A stretch of 64,000 nucleotides of DNA from Alkalihalobacillus sp. AL-G (GCF_030643805.1 NZ_CP094656.1:2046001-2110000); one strand, 5' to 3'. Shown: positions 37,372 through 46,553, counted from the first letter of the stretch. Numbers and translations: made by a program. Notes: generated by a model not told the origin, from the letters alone.

Positions 37372-38874
37372 ATGAAACAGAAAAAACAGACAGTAAGAGC
37401 ACTTGTTATCATCCTAGTAGTTATCGGTTTTTTTTACATAAGCGAACGTTTTCATGAAAAAGAACAAACATCTCTAGCAGTCAATGAAGAAGTCTTTCAG
37501 GTTGCGGATTCACTTGATGAAATGCGAGAGTTGCAGCTTAGCAACATGGATCGTTATCAAGCGGATCAGTTGAGACGCGTTTATCGTTACAATCTGATCA
37601 ATGAATTTGAAAATATTGAAATTCCAGTGATGGAGCTTAACCGTGATCTGAAAATACATGAATCCTGGAACGATATGTTCAGCTTTTATCTTCTATATAG
37701 TGTAAACATTTTACCAGGCGATGATAAACCGGATTCAATCCCATCCCTGAACTTTAAAGGGTTTACATTACATAATGATAGTGAGGAATCGATCAGACTT
37801 GATATCGATCACCTCCTCCACGGTCAAAACGGATTTTCTAAGCTAAGTAAAGGGGTCGTCTACAACGGGAGATTATATCGTTCGTTGTGGATCCATCCGA
37901 GGGTTAATGAAATTACATTCGAAAAGCTTTTTGAGTGGACTGATGTAAAAGAACCTACCTTTTCAAATATGAATAAAGTGTTTCAACAAGTTGAGAAAAT
38001 TTCCTTTAATAATGTAATGCTAGTTGATTCTTCAAAGAGTGAGACACAAATCAAAGAGATCTCATTAAAAATGAATTTCACGAGCGGTAAAGATCCAATC
38101 GCAAAGATTCCTGTCAACAAGACGATCGAATATGGCGATTCCCAATCAATTCATTTTACTGAACTTATTGTTGGGTTAAGGTATAGACGACTCTATTTCG
38201 AAGCTTCAGAAGAGAAGTTGATGCAGCTTTATTCAAATATCAATGGGATGTCTCGAGATTATATGGTTCAGCAAGATGAGAATGGAAAGACATTCATACA
38301 TTTACCTGAAAACTTGAATAAACCAACAGATGAATATGTCCTAAAACTTAAAAATACTGTTGTACACAGCGATAAAGAATTACTTACAACGATTACATCT
38401 AAAGAGCTAGAAGCATTTAAAACAAAGCTCGCAGAAGCTCAAATCACTGCCAAGCACGAAATTGATAGAGAAATAGGAACTGTGGATCAACAAACGTATT
38501 TACTTCATCAAATCAAAACTAACGCTCATGGTTCAGAAGGAGTGACGTTGGGGTTTGAATTGAAAGTGGAGTGGCCTCAACAGCAGGTTCATCTAATGGA
38601 TTTACGTTTTCAAGACTATACAGGTTACCAAAAGCACAATGAAGATCATATAAAGATACGAAACTATTATCCATATAGTTTTATTGAAGTTTCGGATCAC
38701 AATGGGAAGCCGATTGAAATCATTGATAGGTACCAATATGACAATACATCTTTTTTTGGCTTGGAAAAAGAAGTATTCAAAGACTTAAGAGAAATCAACA
38801 TCCGTCTTTTCCATCTCCCGAAACGACTATCATTCAGTGAAAATGAAATTACAATCACGTTGCCAGAAAACTAA
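37372..38874 (+). CDS. Membrane-anchored protein of an unrecognised family, paralogue 1
   Basis: 500 residues from ATG 37372 after AAGGGGG. One N-terminal membrane segment (about 8-24) ending in ISERFHEKE, then an outside region of about 475 residues rich in beta-type sequence without cysteines. Features shared with the next two genes: an F.V.DS..E segment at about 40-50, a W...F...YS.NILP.DD.P.SIP block, and a C-terminal RLF.LPK..SFSENEI..TLPE strand pair. No catalytic motif or known domain recognised. Confidence 0.85.
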   Translation: MKQKKQTVRALVIILVVIGFFYISERFHEKEQTSLAVNEEVFQVADSLDEMRELQLSNMDRYQADQLRRVYRYNLINEFENIEIPVMELNRDLKIHESWNDMFSFYLLYSVNILPGDDKPDSIPSLNFKGFTLHNDSEESIRLDIDHLLHGQNGFSKLSKGVVYNGRLYRSLWIHPRVNEITFEKLFEWTDVKEPTFSNMNKVFQQVEKISFNNVMLVDSSKSETQIKEISLKMNFTSGKDPIAKIPVNKTIEYGDSQSIHFTELIVGLRYRRLYFEASEEKLMQLYSNINGMSRDYMVQQDENGKTFIHLPENLNKPTDEYVLKLKNTVVHSDKELLTTITSKELEAFKTKLAEAQITAKHEIDREIGTVDQQTYLLHQIKTNAHGSEGVTLGFELKVEWPQQQVHLMDLRFQDYTGYQKHNEDHIKIRNYYPYSFIEVSDHNGKPIEIIDRYQYDNTSFFGLEKEVFKDLREINIRLFHLPKRLSFSENEITITLPEN

Positions 38875-38927
38875 CATTTGAAAAGTAATGAATTCGGTCA
38901 TAGAGCTATCCAAAGGGGTCGTTATAT

Positions 38928-40436
38928 TTGAAGAATAACAATGCGGTAAAAGCAATTTTCGCACTCGTCATTGTCGTCGTCTTTTTCCTGATCAGTGAAA
39001 ACTTCCAAGAAAAAGAACGAGCATCATTAGCAGTTGATTCTGAAAAATTCAATGTCGTTGATACTAAAGAAGAACTTGAAGAAAAGCTAATGAGGGGTGT
39101 TCCTTTTTACAACCCAGAAGATTTGAAAATGATCAAAAAATATAAGCTGATGACAGAATTAGAAGATATGGTCGTACCAGTATTAGAAGAAAACAGGACC
39201 ATTCGGCTTGAAAAGGTATGGGAGGAGAACTTCGGATTTATTGTCACCTACAGCTTGAACCTTCTACCGGAGGACAAAGGTCCAGAATCCATTCCGTATT
39301 TAACGATGGACAGGATTTCGCTGAAAGCTGAAGGCAAAGATCCGCTCGAACTTGGAATTGAAATGCGTTCCGATTCTGAATATGAGTGGGTTAATAGAGG
39401 AATTGTCTTTGAAGATCGGATATATCGGACGATTTGGGTTGAAACGAATGGTAACGGACAGATTTTTGAAACGTTAAACAAGTGGGTTGAAGAGGATGAA
39501 GCACTGAAATCTATGGATGACGCCATCCATACCATCGATCAAGTTAGCTTTGAAGATATTGAGCTCGTCCATATAGGTGAGAATAGTTCCAGAAAAAAAA
39601 CACAAATCCAAAACCTCACATTCAATATGCAGTTAGGGAAAAGCAACCAAGTACTCCAATCAATAAAGTTAAATAAAACCGTAGACTTGGGGAATGGCAT
39701 CCAAGTCTTGTATAAACGATTGGATATGCGGCTAAGACATAGTCAAATGTATTTAGAATTCGTAAATCAACATCCACCGTTTTCTGAAATTACTTTTAAA
39801 ATGAATGATTATGAACATGGAGGTGGTTTTGGAACGGATGAGGATGGTGAGGTTAGTTTATATTTACCCAATATGCATGAATTACTAGGCAATGAATTTG
39901 ATTTGCAATTAATCAGTGGAATCGTTCCCGCAAATAACGAAGTAAAGTTTACAATCACGAAAAAAGATCTTGATGGATTCAAGACATTAATCGAAAAGGA
40001 TGAATCAAATACATTGCAGATTGATCGTCCTGTAGGAAAACACGGAGAGAATGAATTTTTCCTAAGCAGTTTAGTAAGACAACCGTACGATTCAATTGGA
40101 TTTGAGTTAGGAATCAGAAGTGAAGCCTCACATCAAAGGATATGGTTCAGGGATTATGCTCGTCATCAAGAGGAATTAGAAGGTATTCCAGAGGAACACC
40201 GTGAACATTATTTAGACTCACCATTTATTGAAGTAACGGATGATAATGGGGATCCATTGATGGTAACGGAAAATCACGGGTCATCATCTACAAGTTCGAT
40301 GATGACACAATACCATGGTTATAATGAAGAGCAGTTTCTCCAAGCGGAAGAAATTCATGTTAGGCTGTTCAATATTCCAGATCAAATATCCTTTTCGGAA
40401 AATAAAATCCATATCAAACTTCCAGCTATTGATTAA
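38928..40436 (+). CDS. Membrane-anchored protein of an unrecognised family, paralogue 2
   Basis: 502 residues from TTG 38928 behind AAAGGGG. Same plan as its neighbours: a membrane segment at about 8-24 followed by ISENFQEKERASLAVD, the YSLNLLPEDKGPESIPYL block near residue 105, and the C-terminal RLFNIPDQISFSENKI motif. 53 bp separate it from paralogue 1, so the two are probably cotranscribed. Confidence 0.85.
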   Translation: MKNNNAVKAIFALVIVVVFFLISENFQEKERASLAVDSEKFNVVDTKEELEEKLMRGVPFYNPEDLKMIKKYKLMTELEDMVVPVLEENRTIRLEKVWEENFGFIVTYSLNLLPEDKGPESIPYLTMDRISLKAEGKDPLELGIEMRSDSEYEWVNRGIVFEDRIYRTIWVETNGNGQIFETLNKWVEEDEALKSMDDAIHTIDQVSFEDIELVHIGENSSRKKTQIQNLTFNMQLGKSNQVLQSIKLNKTVDLGNGIQVLYKRLDMRLRHSQMYLEFVNQHPPFSEITFKMNDYEHGGGFGTDEDGEVSLYLPNMHELLGNEFDLQLISGIVPANNEVKFTITKKDLDGFKTLIEKDESNTLQIDRPVGKHGENEFFLSSLVRQPYDSIGFELGIRSEASHQRIWFRDYARHQEELEGIPEEHREHYLDSPFIEVTDDNGDPLMVTENHGSSSTSSMMTQYHGYNEEQFLQAEEIHVRLFNIPDQISFSENKIHIKLPAID

Positions 40437-40475
40437 GGCACCGATTTTGGTGTCTTTATCCTTTTTAGAAGGGAT

Positions 40476-41999
40476 GTGTTCCTGGTCAATCGAAAAATCA
40501 TTAAATATTCAACTGTACCGATTATCCTTGCAGCATTCTTTTTGATCAGTGAATTTGTCCAGCAAAAAGAAATCACGACGTTTGATGTTGATGAAGAAGT
40601 TTTTAAATTGGTGGATAGTCAAGCAGAATTACAGAAGTTTATACCAGTTACATCAATTAGCGGTATCCCGAACTATTATAACTTAGTGCAGGCGTATCAA
40701 TTATATACGTCATACGATGATCAGACATTCCAAGTTCCAGGCACTCGAAGGACATTAAAAATTAATCAAATATGGAATTACGGTTCGGATATTTTCATTC
40801 ATTACAGTATGAACATGCTGCCGCGTGATGACGACCCTGAGACAATGCCATACGTATTTTTTAAAGAAATGACCCTTCATAACGGGAACGAAAAACTGCA
40901 AATGAATATCCAAGATCCAGATCCTCTTCAATATCACCATTGGCAAAATGATGGAGTTGTATTCGAGCGAAATATACACCGGATTCTCCATGTAAAACCT
41001 AAAATGAATCAGAAGATCTATAGTACTTTGTTGGAATGGTCTGGTGGCGAAACCAACCCACATTTGATGGAGCGGGCAGGTATAACGGAAGTAGAGCGAC
41101 TAACAATAGAAAATGTACAGTTGATCACATTAAAAGAAGATGAACTTCAAGAAAAGAAGGAAATCACATCGATTACTTTGCCTGTCTCTTTTATTAATCG
41201 GTCAACTGCATTGGAAAAAATACCACTTGATCAAGTCATCCAAACTAATGAAACGTATACACTTACTCTTAAAAGATATGAAATGAGTTTTATTGATGAC
41301 AGACTGTATTTCCAAGTGTCTCCTTCAATTCCTGAAGGTTCTGAACTCTTTTTTATCAGGGATGGTGTCATATATAATCAAACACGTGTTCAAATGAACA
41401 AAAATGGTGAGACATTTATCAATATTTATCCACCTCATAGAAAAGAAAAACAAATCGAAATGGAAATGCAAAGCTTCGAAATCCTAGATAGAAATCAATT
41501 GGAATTCACGATTACGGAACAGGATTTAGCAGCATATAGGTCACTTGTACAAAAAAGTGGGAAATCCGTATCCTATTCGGTTGATCGGAACATCGGGAAA
41601 GTGAATCACATTTCTTTTGACCTAATGAACCTCAGGGGGAATATTTCAAACTCTGATGATGCCAATTTTACTTTCGAACTGATGTTCACAGCGAAAGGAG
41701 ATCTGGACACACATTTTCGATTTGATGGATATTTTCAAGGGGAGAATTCGAGAGATCCTTCAACACATAAATACCCGGTAATCGAAGTTTATAATGAAAA
41801 AGGGGAGCGGCTTCAAATTGATACGAGGGCAGGCTATAAGAATGTGGATGGTAAGGTGGTCCAGGTTTTCGACGTGAAAAATGAAGCTATTCAAAATGCA
41901 AATGAACTGAAGGTGAAGCTTTATAACATACCAAAGATCTTGCCATTCAAGAAAAACAAAATAAAATTCACACAGCCTACGTTAAAAACAAGCTATTAA
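40476..41999 (+). CDS. Membrane-anchored protein of an unrecognised family, paralogue 3
   Basis: Up to 507 residues. GTG 40476 lies only one base after AAGGGA; a CTG at 40482 is better spaced, so the start is uncertain by two codons. The membrane segment ends in ISEFVQQKE. The YSMNMLPRDDDPETMPYVFFKEMTLHN block and the C-terminal KLYNIPKILPFKKNKI match the other paralogues. Most diverged of the three. Followed by a terminator. Confidence 0.83.
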   Translation: MFLVNRKIIKYSTVPIILAAFFLISEFVQQKEITTFDVDEEVFKLVDSQAELQKFIPVTSISGIPNYYNLVQAYQLYTSYDDQTFQVPGTRRTLKINQIWNYGSDIFIHYSMNMLPRDDDPETMPYVFFKEMTLHNGNEKLQMNIQDPDPLQYHHWQNDGVVFERNIHRILHVKPKMNQKIYSTLLEWSGGETNPHLMERAGITEVERLTIENVQLITLKEDELQEKKEITSITLPVSFINRSTALEKIPLDQVIQTNETYTLTLKRYEMSFIDDRLYFQVSPSIPEGSELFFIRDGVIYNQTRVQMNKNGETFINIYPPHRKEKQIEMEMQSFEILDRNQLEFTITEQDLAAYRSLVQKSGKSVSYSVDRNIGKVNHISFDLMNLRGNISNSDDANFTFELMFTAKGDLDTHFRFDGYFQGENSRDPSTHKYPVIEVYNEKGERLQIDTRAGYKNVDGKVVQVFDVKNEAIQNANELKVKLYNIPKILPFKKNKIKFTQPTLKTSY

Positions 42000-42004
42000 A
42001 AATC

Positions 42005-42032
42005 AAAAGCACCTGTTTAGGGGTGCTTTTTT
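42005..42032 (+). terminator. Terminator of the three-paralogue cluster
   Basis: AAAAGCACC (42005-42013) pairs with GGTGCTTTT (42022-42030) and continues as T's. Confidence 0.88.
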
Positions 42033-42292
42033 CATGATAAAAACGGATTCTTCGAGGCCCCAGCCCGTGCTGTAAACATCTCTTCATTTTCAATCAAACC
42101 ACATGCCCCGCACTGTACACGATAATGAGATCCCTTATATGGAATGTGAAAAGCGTCCAAATTTTCGCTCGTATACTCCTGGACAACTTCTCCTGTTTCA
42201 GGATCCATCTTGATCGATTTCGGAATTTGTTCAATCATATTGAATCGTGTACGGTTCGTTTTGCAGTTCGGACATAAATACGGTCCACTCAT
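42032..42292 (-). CDS. Zinc-ribbon hypothetical protein
   Basis: 86 residues starting at ATG 42290-42292, six bases after AGGAGGTG; the in-frame GTG three codons earlier overlaps that site. Two CxxC pairs (CPNCKTNRT and CGACGLIE) form a zinc ribbon around an insert of about 45 residues. I do not recognise the family. It is convergent with the paralogue cluster. Confidence 0.75.
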   Translation of the reverse strand: MSGPYLCPNCKTNRTRFNMIEQIPKSIKMDPETGEVVQEYTSENLDAFHIPYKGSHYRVQCGACGLIENEEMFTARAGASKNPFLS

Positions 42293-42390
42293 ATAGAACA
42301 CCTCCTGTTCGATAGCCTTTCCAAAAAAGGATGAATTATGAATTTACATTTGTACATATTAAAAAGAGAACAGATGAAGGAGGCAGAATT

Positions 42391-42522
42391 ATGGGAAGAC
42401 AAAAGAAGGGAAATGCAAACGCACAGCGCAACAACAACGCAAAAAAAATGCAAAAACGCTCTGAAAAAGCTCACATGGCCAGTTACGCTGAGGCTGAACA
42501 GAAGAAAATGGAGAGCGAGTAA
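42391..42522 (+). CDS. Small basic Asn/Lys/Gln-rich peptide
   Basis: 43 residues from ATG 42391, seven bases after AAGGAGG. Composition (RQKKGNANAQRNNN...) recalls small spore proteins, but no SASP family is matched. It has its own terminator about 70 bp downstream. Likely expressed; function unknown. Confidence 0.65.
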   Translation: MGRQKKGNANAQRNNNAKKMQKRSEKAHMASYAEAEQKKMESE

Positions 42523-42589
42523 GAAGAATATAAAAAATATAATTAATATGAGCATTTATAAAACGAGATCAACACAAAGAACGAACAAA

Positions 42590-42623
42590 AGAGCTGCCCT
42601 GTAAAGGGTTAGCTCTATTTTTT
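42590..42623 (+). terminator. Terminator of the 43-residue peptide gene
   Basis: GAGCT..CCCT (42591-42600) pairs with AGGG..AGCTC (42605-42615), followed by TATTTTTTT. Confidence 0.82.
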
Positions 42624-42632
42624 TATTGTGTT

Positions 42633-42648
42633 GTTCGTTGGAAAGAAC
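42633..42648. promoter_or_regulatory. SinR-like operator 1
   Basis: GTTCGTTGGAAAGAAC, a 16-bp inverted repeat of GTTCKTT half-sites. B. subtilis SinR recognises GTTCTYT-type half-sites. Confidence 0.65.
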
Positions 42649-42707
42649 TATTGAAAAAGTTGAAATACTAAGAAAACAAGAGAATACAGGAGATAAATAT
42701 AATTAAA

Positions 42708-42723
42708 GTTCTAAATATAGAAC
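42708..42723. promoter_or_regulatory. SinR-like operator 2
   Basis: GTTCTAAATATAGAAC, a perfect 16-bp inverted repeat 75 bp after operator 1. Single half-sites (GAAC about 42729, GTTCGTT 42751-42757) follow. Confidence 0.65.
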
Positions 42724-42786
42724 AATACGAACGAATTTAGCGGTTTAATCGTTCGTTATTAAGGTATATACTCACAAATGTAAGGT

Positions 42787-42802
42787 GTTCGTTAAAAAGA
42801 AC
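42787..42802. promoter_or_regulatory. SinR-like operator 3
   Basis: GTTCGTTAAAAAGAAC, 79 bp after operator 2 and 80 bp before tapA. Another half-site GAAC is at 42811. A TATACT element at 42767-42772 could be the -10, which the operators would bracket. Confidence 0.65.
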
Positions 42803-42881
42803 GATACATAGAACACAAACGTACGATCACAAAATGTCACATCCAGAAAGGGTGAGTCCAATAAGAAAAGGACGGTTGACT

Positions 42882-43766
42882 ATGAAACGAAAACGACGAA
42901 TAAAGTTGTTCACTAATTTAAAAGGGATTTTGTCATTATATCTAATCTTAGTGACAATCGTCTATCTATCTTCACCAACTATTGCAAGATTTAATGATGT
43001 GGAAAATTTAAAACACCACTTAGGTGTAGCAAATGAATTTCCAGTCGTTTGGGATAAAAGTTCACTACAGTTTATTGGATCAGGAGGAGATTGCAGAGAG
43101 ATTTTTGCAAACGTAAAAAATGGTAATGGCTCTGGTGCAATGGATGGACCGGTTAAATATGAAGTTTATTGGATAGAAACTGGAAATGCAAAGAATGGTA
43201 CATTGGTTGATTGGGGTTGGATTGATCCACTAGGAGCAGGTGAAGAAATAAAACTTACTTTTACCCCTGAACTATCAGGTAACTACAAGTTCAAAGCATT
43301 CCAGCGGGATGGTCATCCAGGAGAAGGAGTCCTTTGGAGTAATGGACCAGAAGGGATAGTTTGTGAAATAACTAACAGCAATGAGGAAATTACAAATTTA
43401 GATGACAATAACAATGAAAAAATAGAGGACAAAAAAAGTCCTGAAATAGCACCTGATGAGAATACGGACCAACAAAGTAATGAGAATGTACAACAGGAAT
43501 CGTCTGATACAGATGCTGAAGAAGAAGGTTCGACTGAGACCAATAGTGATCAAGCTTCAACCACTGAAGAAACTAACAACGGAAGTAGCACTTCGGAAGA
43601 GTCAGACACAACTGAATCTAACGAACCGAGTAATGATACAAATGAAACAAATCAACCAAAAACTAGTAAGGGTCAAGATAACACTACTACAAGTACACAA
43701 CAAAGTGGCGATAAATTGAGCAGTGAAAAATCAAATACTACACAAACTGGTGGTGACTTAAATTGA
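42882..43766 (+). CDS. tapA: Amyloid fibre anchoring/assembly protein TapA
   Basis: 294 residues from ATG 42882 (AAAGGACGG upstream); ATG 42834 in frame has no site. N-terminal signal segment (about 8-30), then a globular region with two Cys (GGDCREIF and GIVCEI) containing the TapA/YqxM pattern. From about residue 170 a low-complexity tail rich in Ser, Thr, Glu and Asn follows. TapA nucleates or anchors TasA fibres in the biofilm matrix. First gene of tapA-sipW-tasA. It overlaps sipW by 4 bp. Confidence 0.88.
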   Translation: MKRKRRIKLFTNLKGILSLYLILVTIVYLSSPTIARFNDVENLKHHLGVANEFPVVWDKSSLQFIGSGGDCREIFANVKNGNGSGAMDGPVKYEVYWIETGNAKNGTLVDWGWIDPLGAGEEIKLTFTPELSGNYKFKAFQRDGHPGEGVLWSNGPEGIVCEITNSNEEITNLDDNNNEKIEDKKSPEIAPDENTDQQSNENVQQESSDTDAEEEGSTETNSDQASTTEETNNGSSTSEESDTTESNEPSNDTNETNQPKTSKGQDNTTTSTQQSGDKLSSEKSNTTQTGGDLN

Positions 43767-44335
43767 AAGTTAAAGTAATGAAAATTATTAGCAGCTTAAC
43801 AACTGTGCTTTTGTTTCTAACCTTTGTGCTTATGGCTTTTGTAGTCATATCTTCTAAGGCTTCAGGAGGAGAACCGAACTTTTTCGGCTACCAGTTAAAA
43901 ACTGTATTATCCGGATCAATGGAACCGACTTTTTCTACTGGCTCTATCATAGCAGTTAAACCAATCAATAATATTTCAACAATTAATAAAGGCGATGTCA
44001 TCACTTTTATGAAAGACCAAACAAACATTGTAACCCATAGAATTATAGATGTTAGGGGTTCCAATCAATCATTACAGTACATTACTAAAGGCGATAATAA
44101 CGAAGATCCTGATAATGAACCTGTACTGGCAGATAATGTGATTGGGGAATACACGGGTTTTACAATTCCTTTTTTAGGATACTTGATGAACTTCGCAAAT
44201 TCAAAAATTGGTAGTGCATTATTACTGATTGTTCCTGGAATTGTACTGCTAATATACTCTGGACTCTCGATTTGGAGAGCTTTAAGAGAGATTGATGATA
44301 CAAAGGGGAAACAGTCGACTGAAGTAAATAGTTGA
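43763..44335 (+). CDS. sipW: Signal peptidase I, ER type (SipW)
   Basis: 190 residues from TTG 43763, overlapping the tapA stop. Membrane segments at both ends. The Ser-His dyad of the archaeal/ER type is seen in SGSMEPTF (Ser about 52) and VTHRII (His about 92), with no catalytic Lys. SipW processes TapA and TasA and is needed for matrix assembly. Confidence 0.94.
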   Translation: MKVKVMKIISSLTTVLLFLTFVLMAFVVISSKASGGEPNFFGYQLKTVLSGSMEPTFSTGSIIAVKPINNISTINKGDVITFMKDQTNIVTHRIIDVRGSNQSLQYITKGDNNEDPDNEPVLADNVIGEYTGFTIPFLGYLMNFANSKIGSALLLIVPGIVLLIYSGLSIWRALREIDDTKGKQSTEVNS

Positions 44336-44368
44336 ATCTCTGCATAGTAACCCGCTATGCAGATTCAA
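44332..44368 (+). promoter_or_regulatory. Hairpin between sipW and tasA
   Basis: TTGAATC..TGCATAG (44332-44347) pairs with CTATGCA.GATTCAA (44355-44368) with a short bulge and no T-run. It could be an attenuator or a stabilising 5' structure that lets tasA mRNA accumulate above tapA-sipW. Confidence 0.55.
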
Positions 44369-44415
44369 AATAAAAATTTTACATACCCAAAAGGGTAAGA
44401 AAGAGGAGGAACAAA

Positions 44416-45201
44416 ATGAGTATTAAAAAGAAATTAGGTTTGGGCGTAGCAACAGCGGCATTAGGATTGTCACTAGTGGGTGGAGGAACATGGGCAGCAT
44501 TCAATGATGTAGAAAACCTTGAAAACTCGTTCGCTGCAGGAACATTGGATCTTGATCTTGCAAAGGAACCAGATTTTGATACGACCTTTAATCTTAGCAA
44601 CCTTAAACCAGGAGACAGCATGACTCGTCAGTTTAGGTTAAATAACACAGGTTCACTTGCTATTAAAGAAGTATGGTTAGATATGATCCAATCAGGTTTT
44701 ACAAATGGTACCAATGAATTCGTGGGTGATCATAAACAACCAGATAATAATGCACTACAGTTTTTAGACCAGTTTAAAGTAGAAATTCTTCGAACAGGCG
44801 TTGAAGCAGGTAGTCCTGGAGATCATTATATTATCAATGGAACTGAGGGCATTACATTAAAAGATATCGTTACTGGATCCTTTACTAAATCTGGAGTTAC
44901 TGATACTGCTGGTCGTATTAACCTTGCACCAACAAATTCTACACAACCAGAATATACTGGAATCCCAGCTAACCCAACTGATTATGAAATCGTAGAAATT
45001 AAATTATCATTCATCGATGACCCTGCAAAAGTCCTTGATAAGTCATCTGCAGCATATGGCGAGTTTAAGCAAAACAAATACCAAGGCGATTCTATCAATC
45101 TTACATTCCAGATGGAAGCGACTCAATGGCAAGGAGTTCACTCTACTAGCGGAGACTACACTAAAGAAGAAAACAGAACCGCGGATCCTCAAGATCAGTA
45201 A
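44416..45201 (+). CDS. tasA: TasA/CalY-family matrix fibre protein
   Basis: 261 residues from ATG 44416 behind GAGGAGG. Signal peptide of the SipW type ending near GGGTWAAFND, then the camelysin/TasA domain (LDLDLAKEPDF..FNLSNLKPGDSMTRQFRLNNTGSL). TasA forms the main protein fibres of Bacillus biofilms. Expected to be under SinR control through the tapA promoter. Confidence 0.94.
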   Translation: MSIKKKLGLGVATAALGLSLVGGGTWAAFNDVENLENSFAAGTLDLDLAKEPDFDTTFNLSNLKPGDSMTRQFRLNNTGSLAIKEVWLDMIQSGFTNGTNEFVGDHKQPDNNALQFLDQFKVEILRTGVEAGSPGDHYIINGTEGITLKDIVTGSFTKSGVTDTAGRINLAPTNSTQPEYTGIPANPTDYEIVEIKLSFIDDPAKVLDKSSAAYGEFKQNKYQGDSINLTFQMEATQWQGVHSTSGDYTKEENRTADPQDQ

Positions 45202-45215
45202 TAAAAGATTTTAAT

Positions 45216-45243
45216 AAAAGGTGGGTATATCACCCACCTTTTT
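45216..45243 (+). terminator. Terminator of tapA-sipW-tasA
   Basis: AAGGTGGGT (about 45218-45226) pairs with ACCCACCTT (45232-45240), followed by TTTT. Confidence 0.9.
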
Positions 45244-45287
45244 CTTTAAAACTTTCCTCAAGTCAGGTAGAACTGTGAGGTCAAATA

Positions 45288-45926
45288 ATGAAACTAAAGA
45301 AAATGTGGATTGTTCTTTATAGTTTACTAGCTCTAACACTAGTTATCTTTTCTCCTATTGGCAGTACTGGAGCGGATGAAAGCTCACCAGTAATAGATAT
45401 TGCTGCTTCTCCCTCTGGAGTATTATTTGATGTCAGTAACATTAAACCTGGTGATGTGATGAACCGAAAGGTGTCCATCCAAAACAAAGGAAATAAAGAT
45501 TTTACTTATACGACAAAAGCTGATTTCAAATCAGGCTCTGACCTTCTGTACAATCAACTTGAACTCCATATCCAGGATGAAAATGGATCTTTATATGATG
45601 GTAAACTTAGTGAGTTCAAAGGGTTTGATCCTAGGTCTCTTGCTCAAAAGACACAAGAAGATATAACATTCTCTGTTGAGTTTCCATGGGAATCAGGGAA
45701 TGAGTTTCAAGGTCTTGCAACCAAATTCACGATTGAGTTTAGTGCTGAAGGAGTTATTCCCCCTGGTAATGGTGAACCTCCAACTAATGATGGAGATCTT
45801 CCAAAGACCGGCGAATCAAATCCTGTCTGGTACTATCTATCAGGAATAATGTTAGCGGGACTTGGCCTAGGAGTACTTCGAAAGAGTCTAAAAGGTGATC
45901 GACCTAGTATTCGGATAAAAAGGTAG
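45288..45926 (+). CDS. TasA-like protein with LPKTG wall anchor
   Basis: 212 residues from ATG 45288. Signal peptide, then a TasA/camelysin-like region (GVLFDVSNIKPGDVMNRKVSIQNKGNKDF), a Pro/Gly/Asn linker, LPKTG at 171-175, a membrane segment and a basic tail. This is a classic sortase substrate. Directly followed by a sortase gene (6-bp gap), so the pair should covalently attach a TasA-like subunit to peptidoglycan. Whether it joins TasA fibres is inference. Confidence 0.9.
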   Translation: MKLKKMWIVLYSLLALTLVIFSPIGSTGADESSPVIDIAASPSGVLFDVSNIKPGDVMNRKVSIQNKGNKDFTYTTKADFKSGSDLLYNQLELHIQDENGSLYDGKLSEFKGFDPRSLAQKTQEDITFSVEFPWESGNEFQGLATKFTIEFSAEGVIPPGNGEPPTNDGDLPKTGESNPVWYYLSGIMLAGLGLGVLRKSLKGDRPSIRIKR

Positions 45927-45932
45927 ATTCTG

Positions 45933-46541
45933 ATGAGAATATTACTAGCATTAGTCATCATATTCATTGGTATAGGTGTTGCGTCTTTTCCTTATTTGAA
46001 AGCTCAATATAGTCTTCACCAACAAGATCAGTTACTGGAGCAGTGGAAAAATACAAATTCGGATAAGGCAAAACAAAGTTATACATCTCTTACAAAGGTA
46101 TTCGCTTCTGATGATAGTAAAGAACAGGCTCCTTCAACAGGAGAGCTTTTAGGGTCAATTAAGATACCAGAGATTGATCTTGAAATGCCGATTCTTGAGG
46201 GAGCTACAATAGAAAATATGAAAAAGGCAGCAGGACATCTTGAAGGAACGGCACCACTTGGAGAAGAGGGTAATGCTGCAATCGCAGCCCATCGTAGCTA
46301 TACATATGGAAAAGATTTTAATCGACTTGATGAAATAGACGTAGGTGATGAAATAAGCATAACAACAAATGTTGCAACATATACCTATACTGTCTTCAAT
46401 ACGATGATCGTACTTCCTGATGACACGTCAGTCCTTAAATCTAGTCCCGATAAAAGTATCATGACGCTAATTACTTGTGAGCCGATTAAAGACCCTACCC
46501 ATCGTCTTATTGTCCAAGCCAGCTTGAAAAAATCTAAATAG
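45933..46541 (+). CDS. Class D sortase
   Basis: 202 residues from ATG 45933. N-terminal membrane anchor, then the sortase barrel with catalytic His about 119 (AAHRSY), Cys about 181 (LITCEP) and Arg in HRLIV. Short linker features and the TLITCEPIKDPTHR motif point to class D. Its likely substrate is the LPKTG protein encoded immediately upstream. Confidence 0.93.
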   Translation: MRILLALVIIFIGIGVASFPYLKAQYSLHQQDQLLEQWKNTNSDKAKQSYTSLTKVFASDDSKEQAPSTGELLGSIKIPEIDLEMPILEGATIENMKKAAGHLEGTAPLGEEGNAAIAAHRSYTYGKDFNRLDEIDVGDEISITTNVATYTYTVFNTMIVLPDDTSVLKSSPDKSIMTLITCEPIKDPTHRLIVQASLKKSK

Positions 46542-46553
46542 TGGGTGATACCA

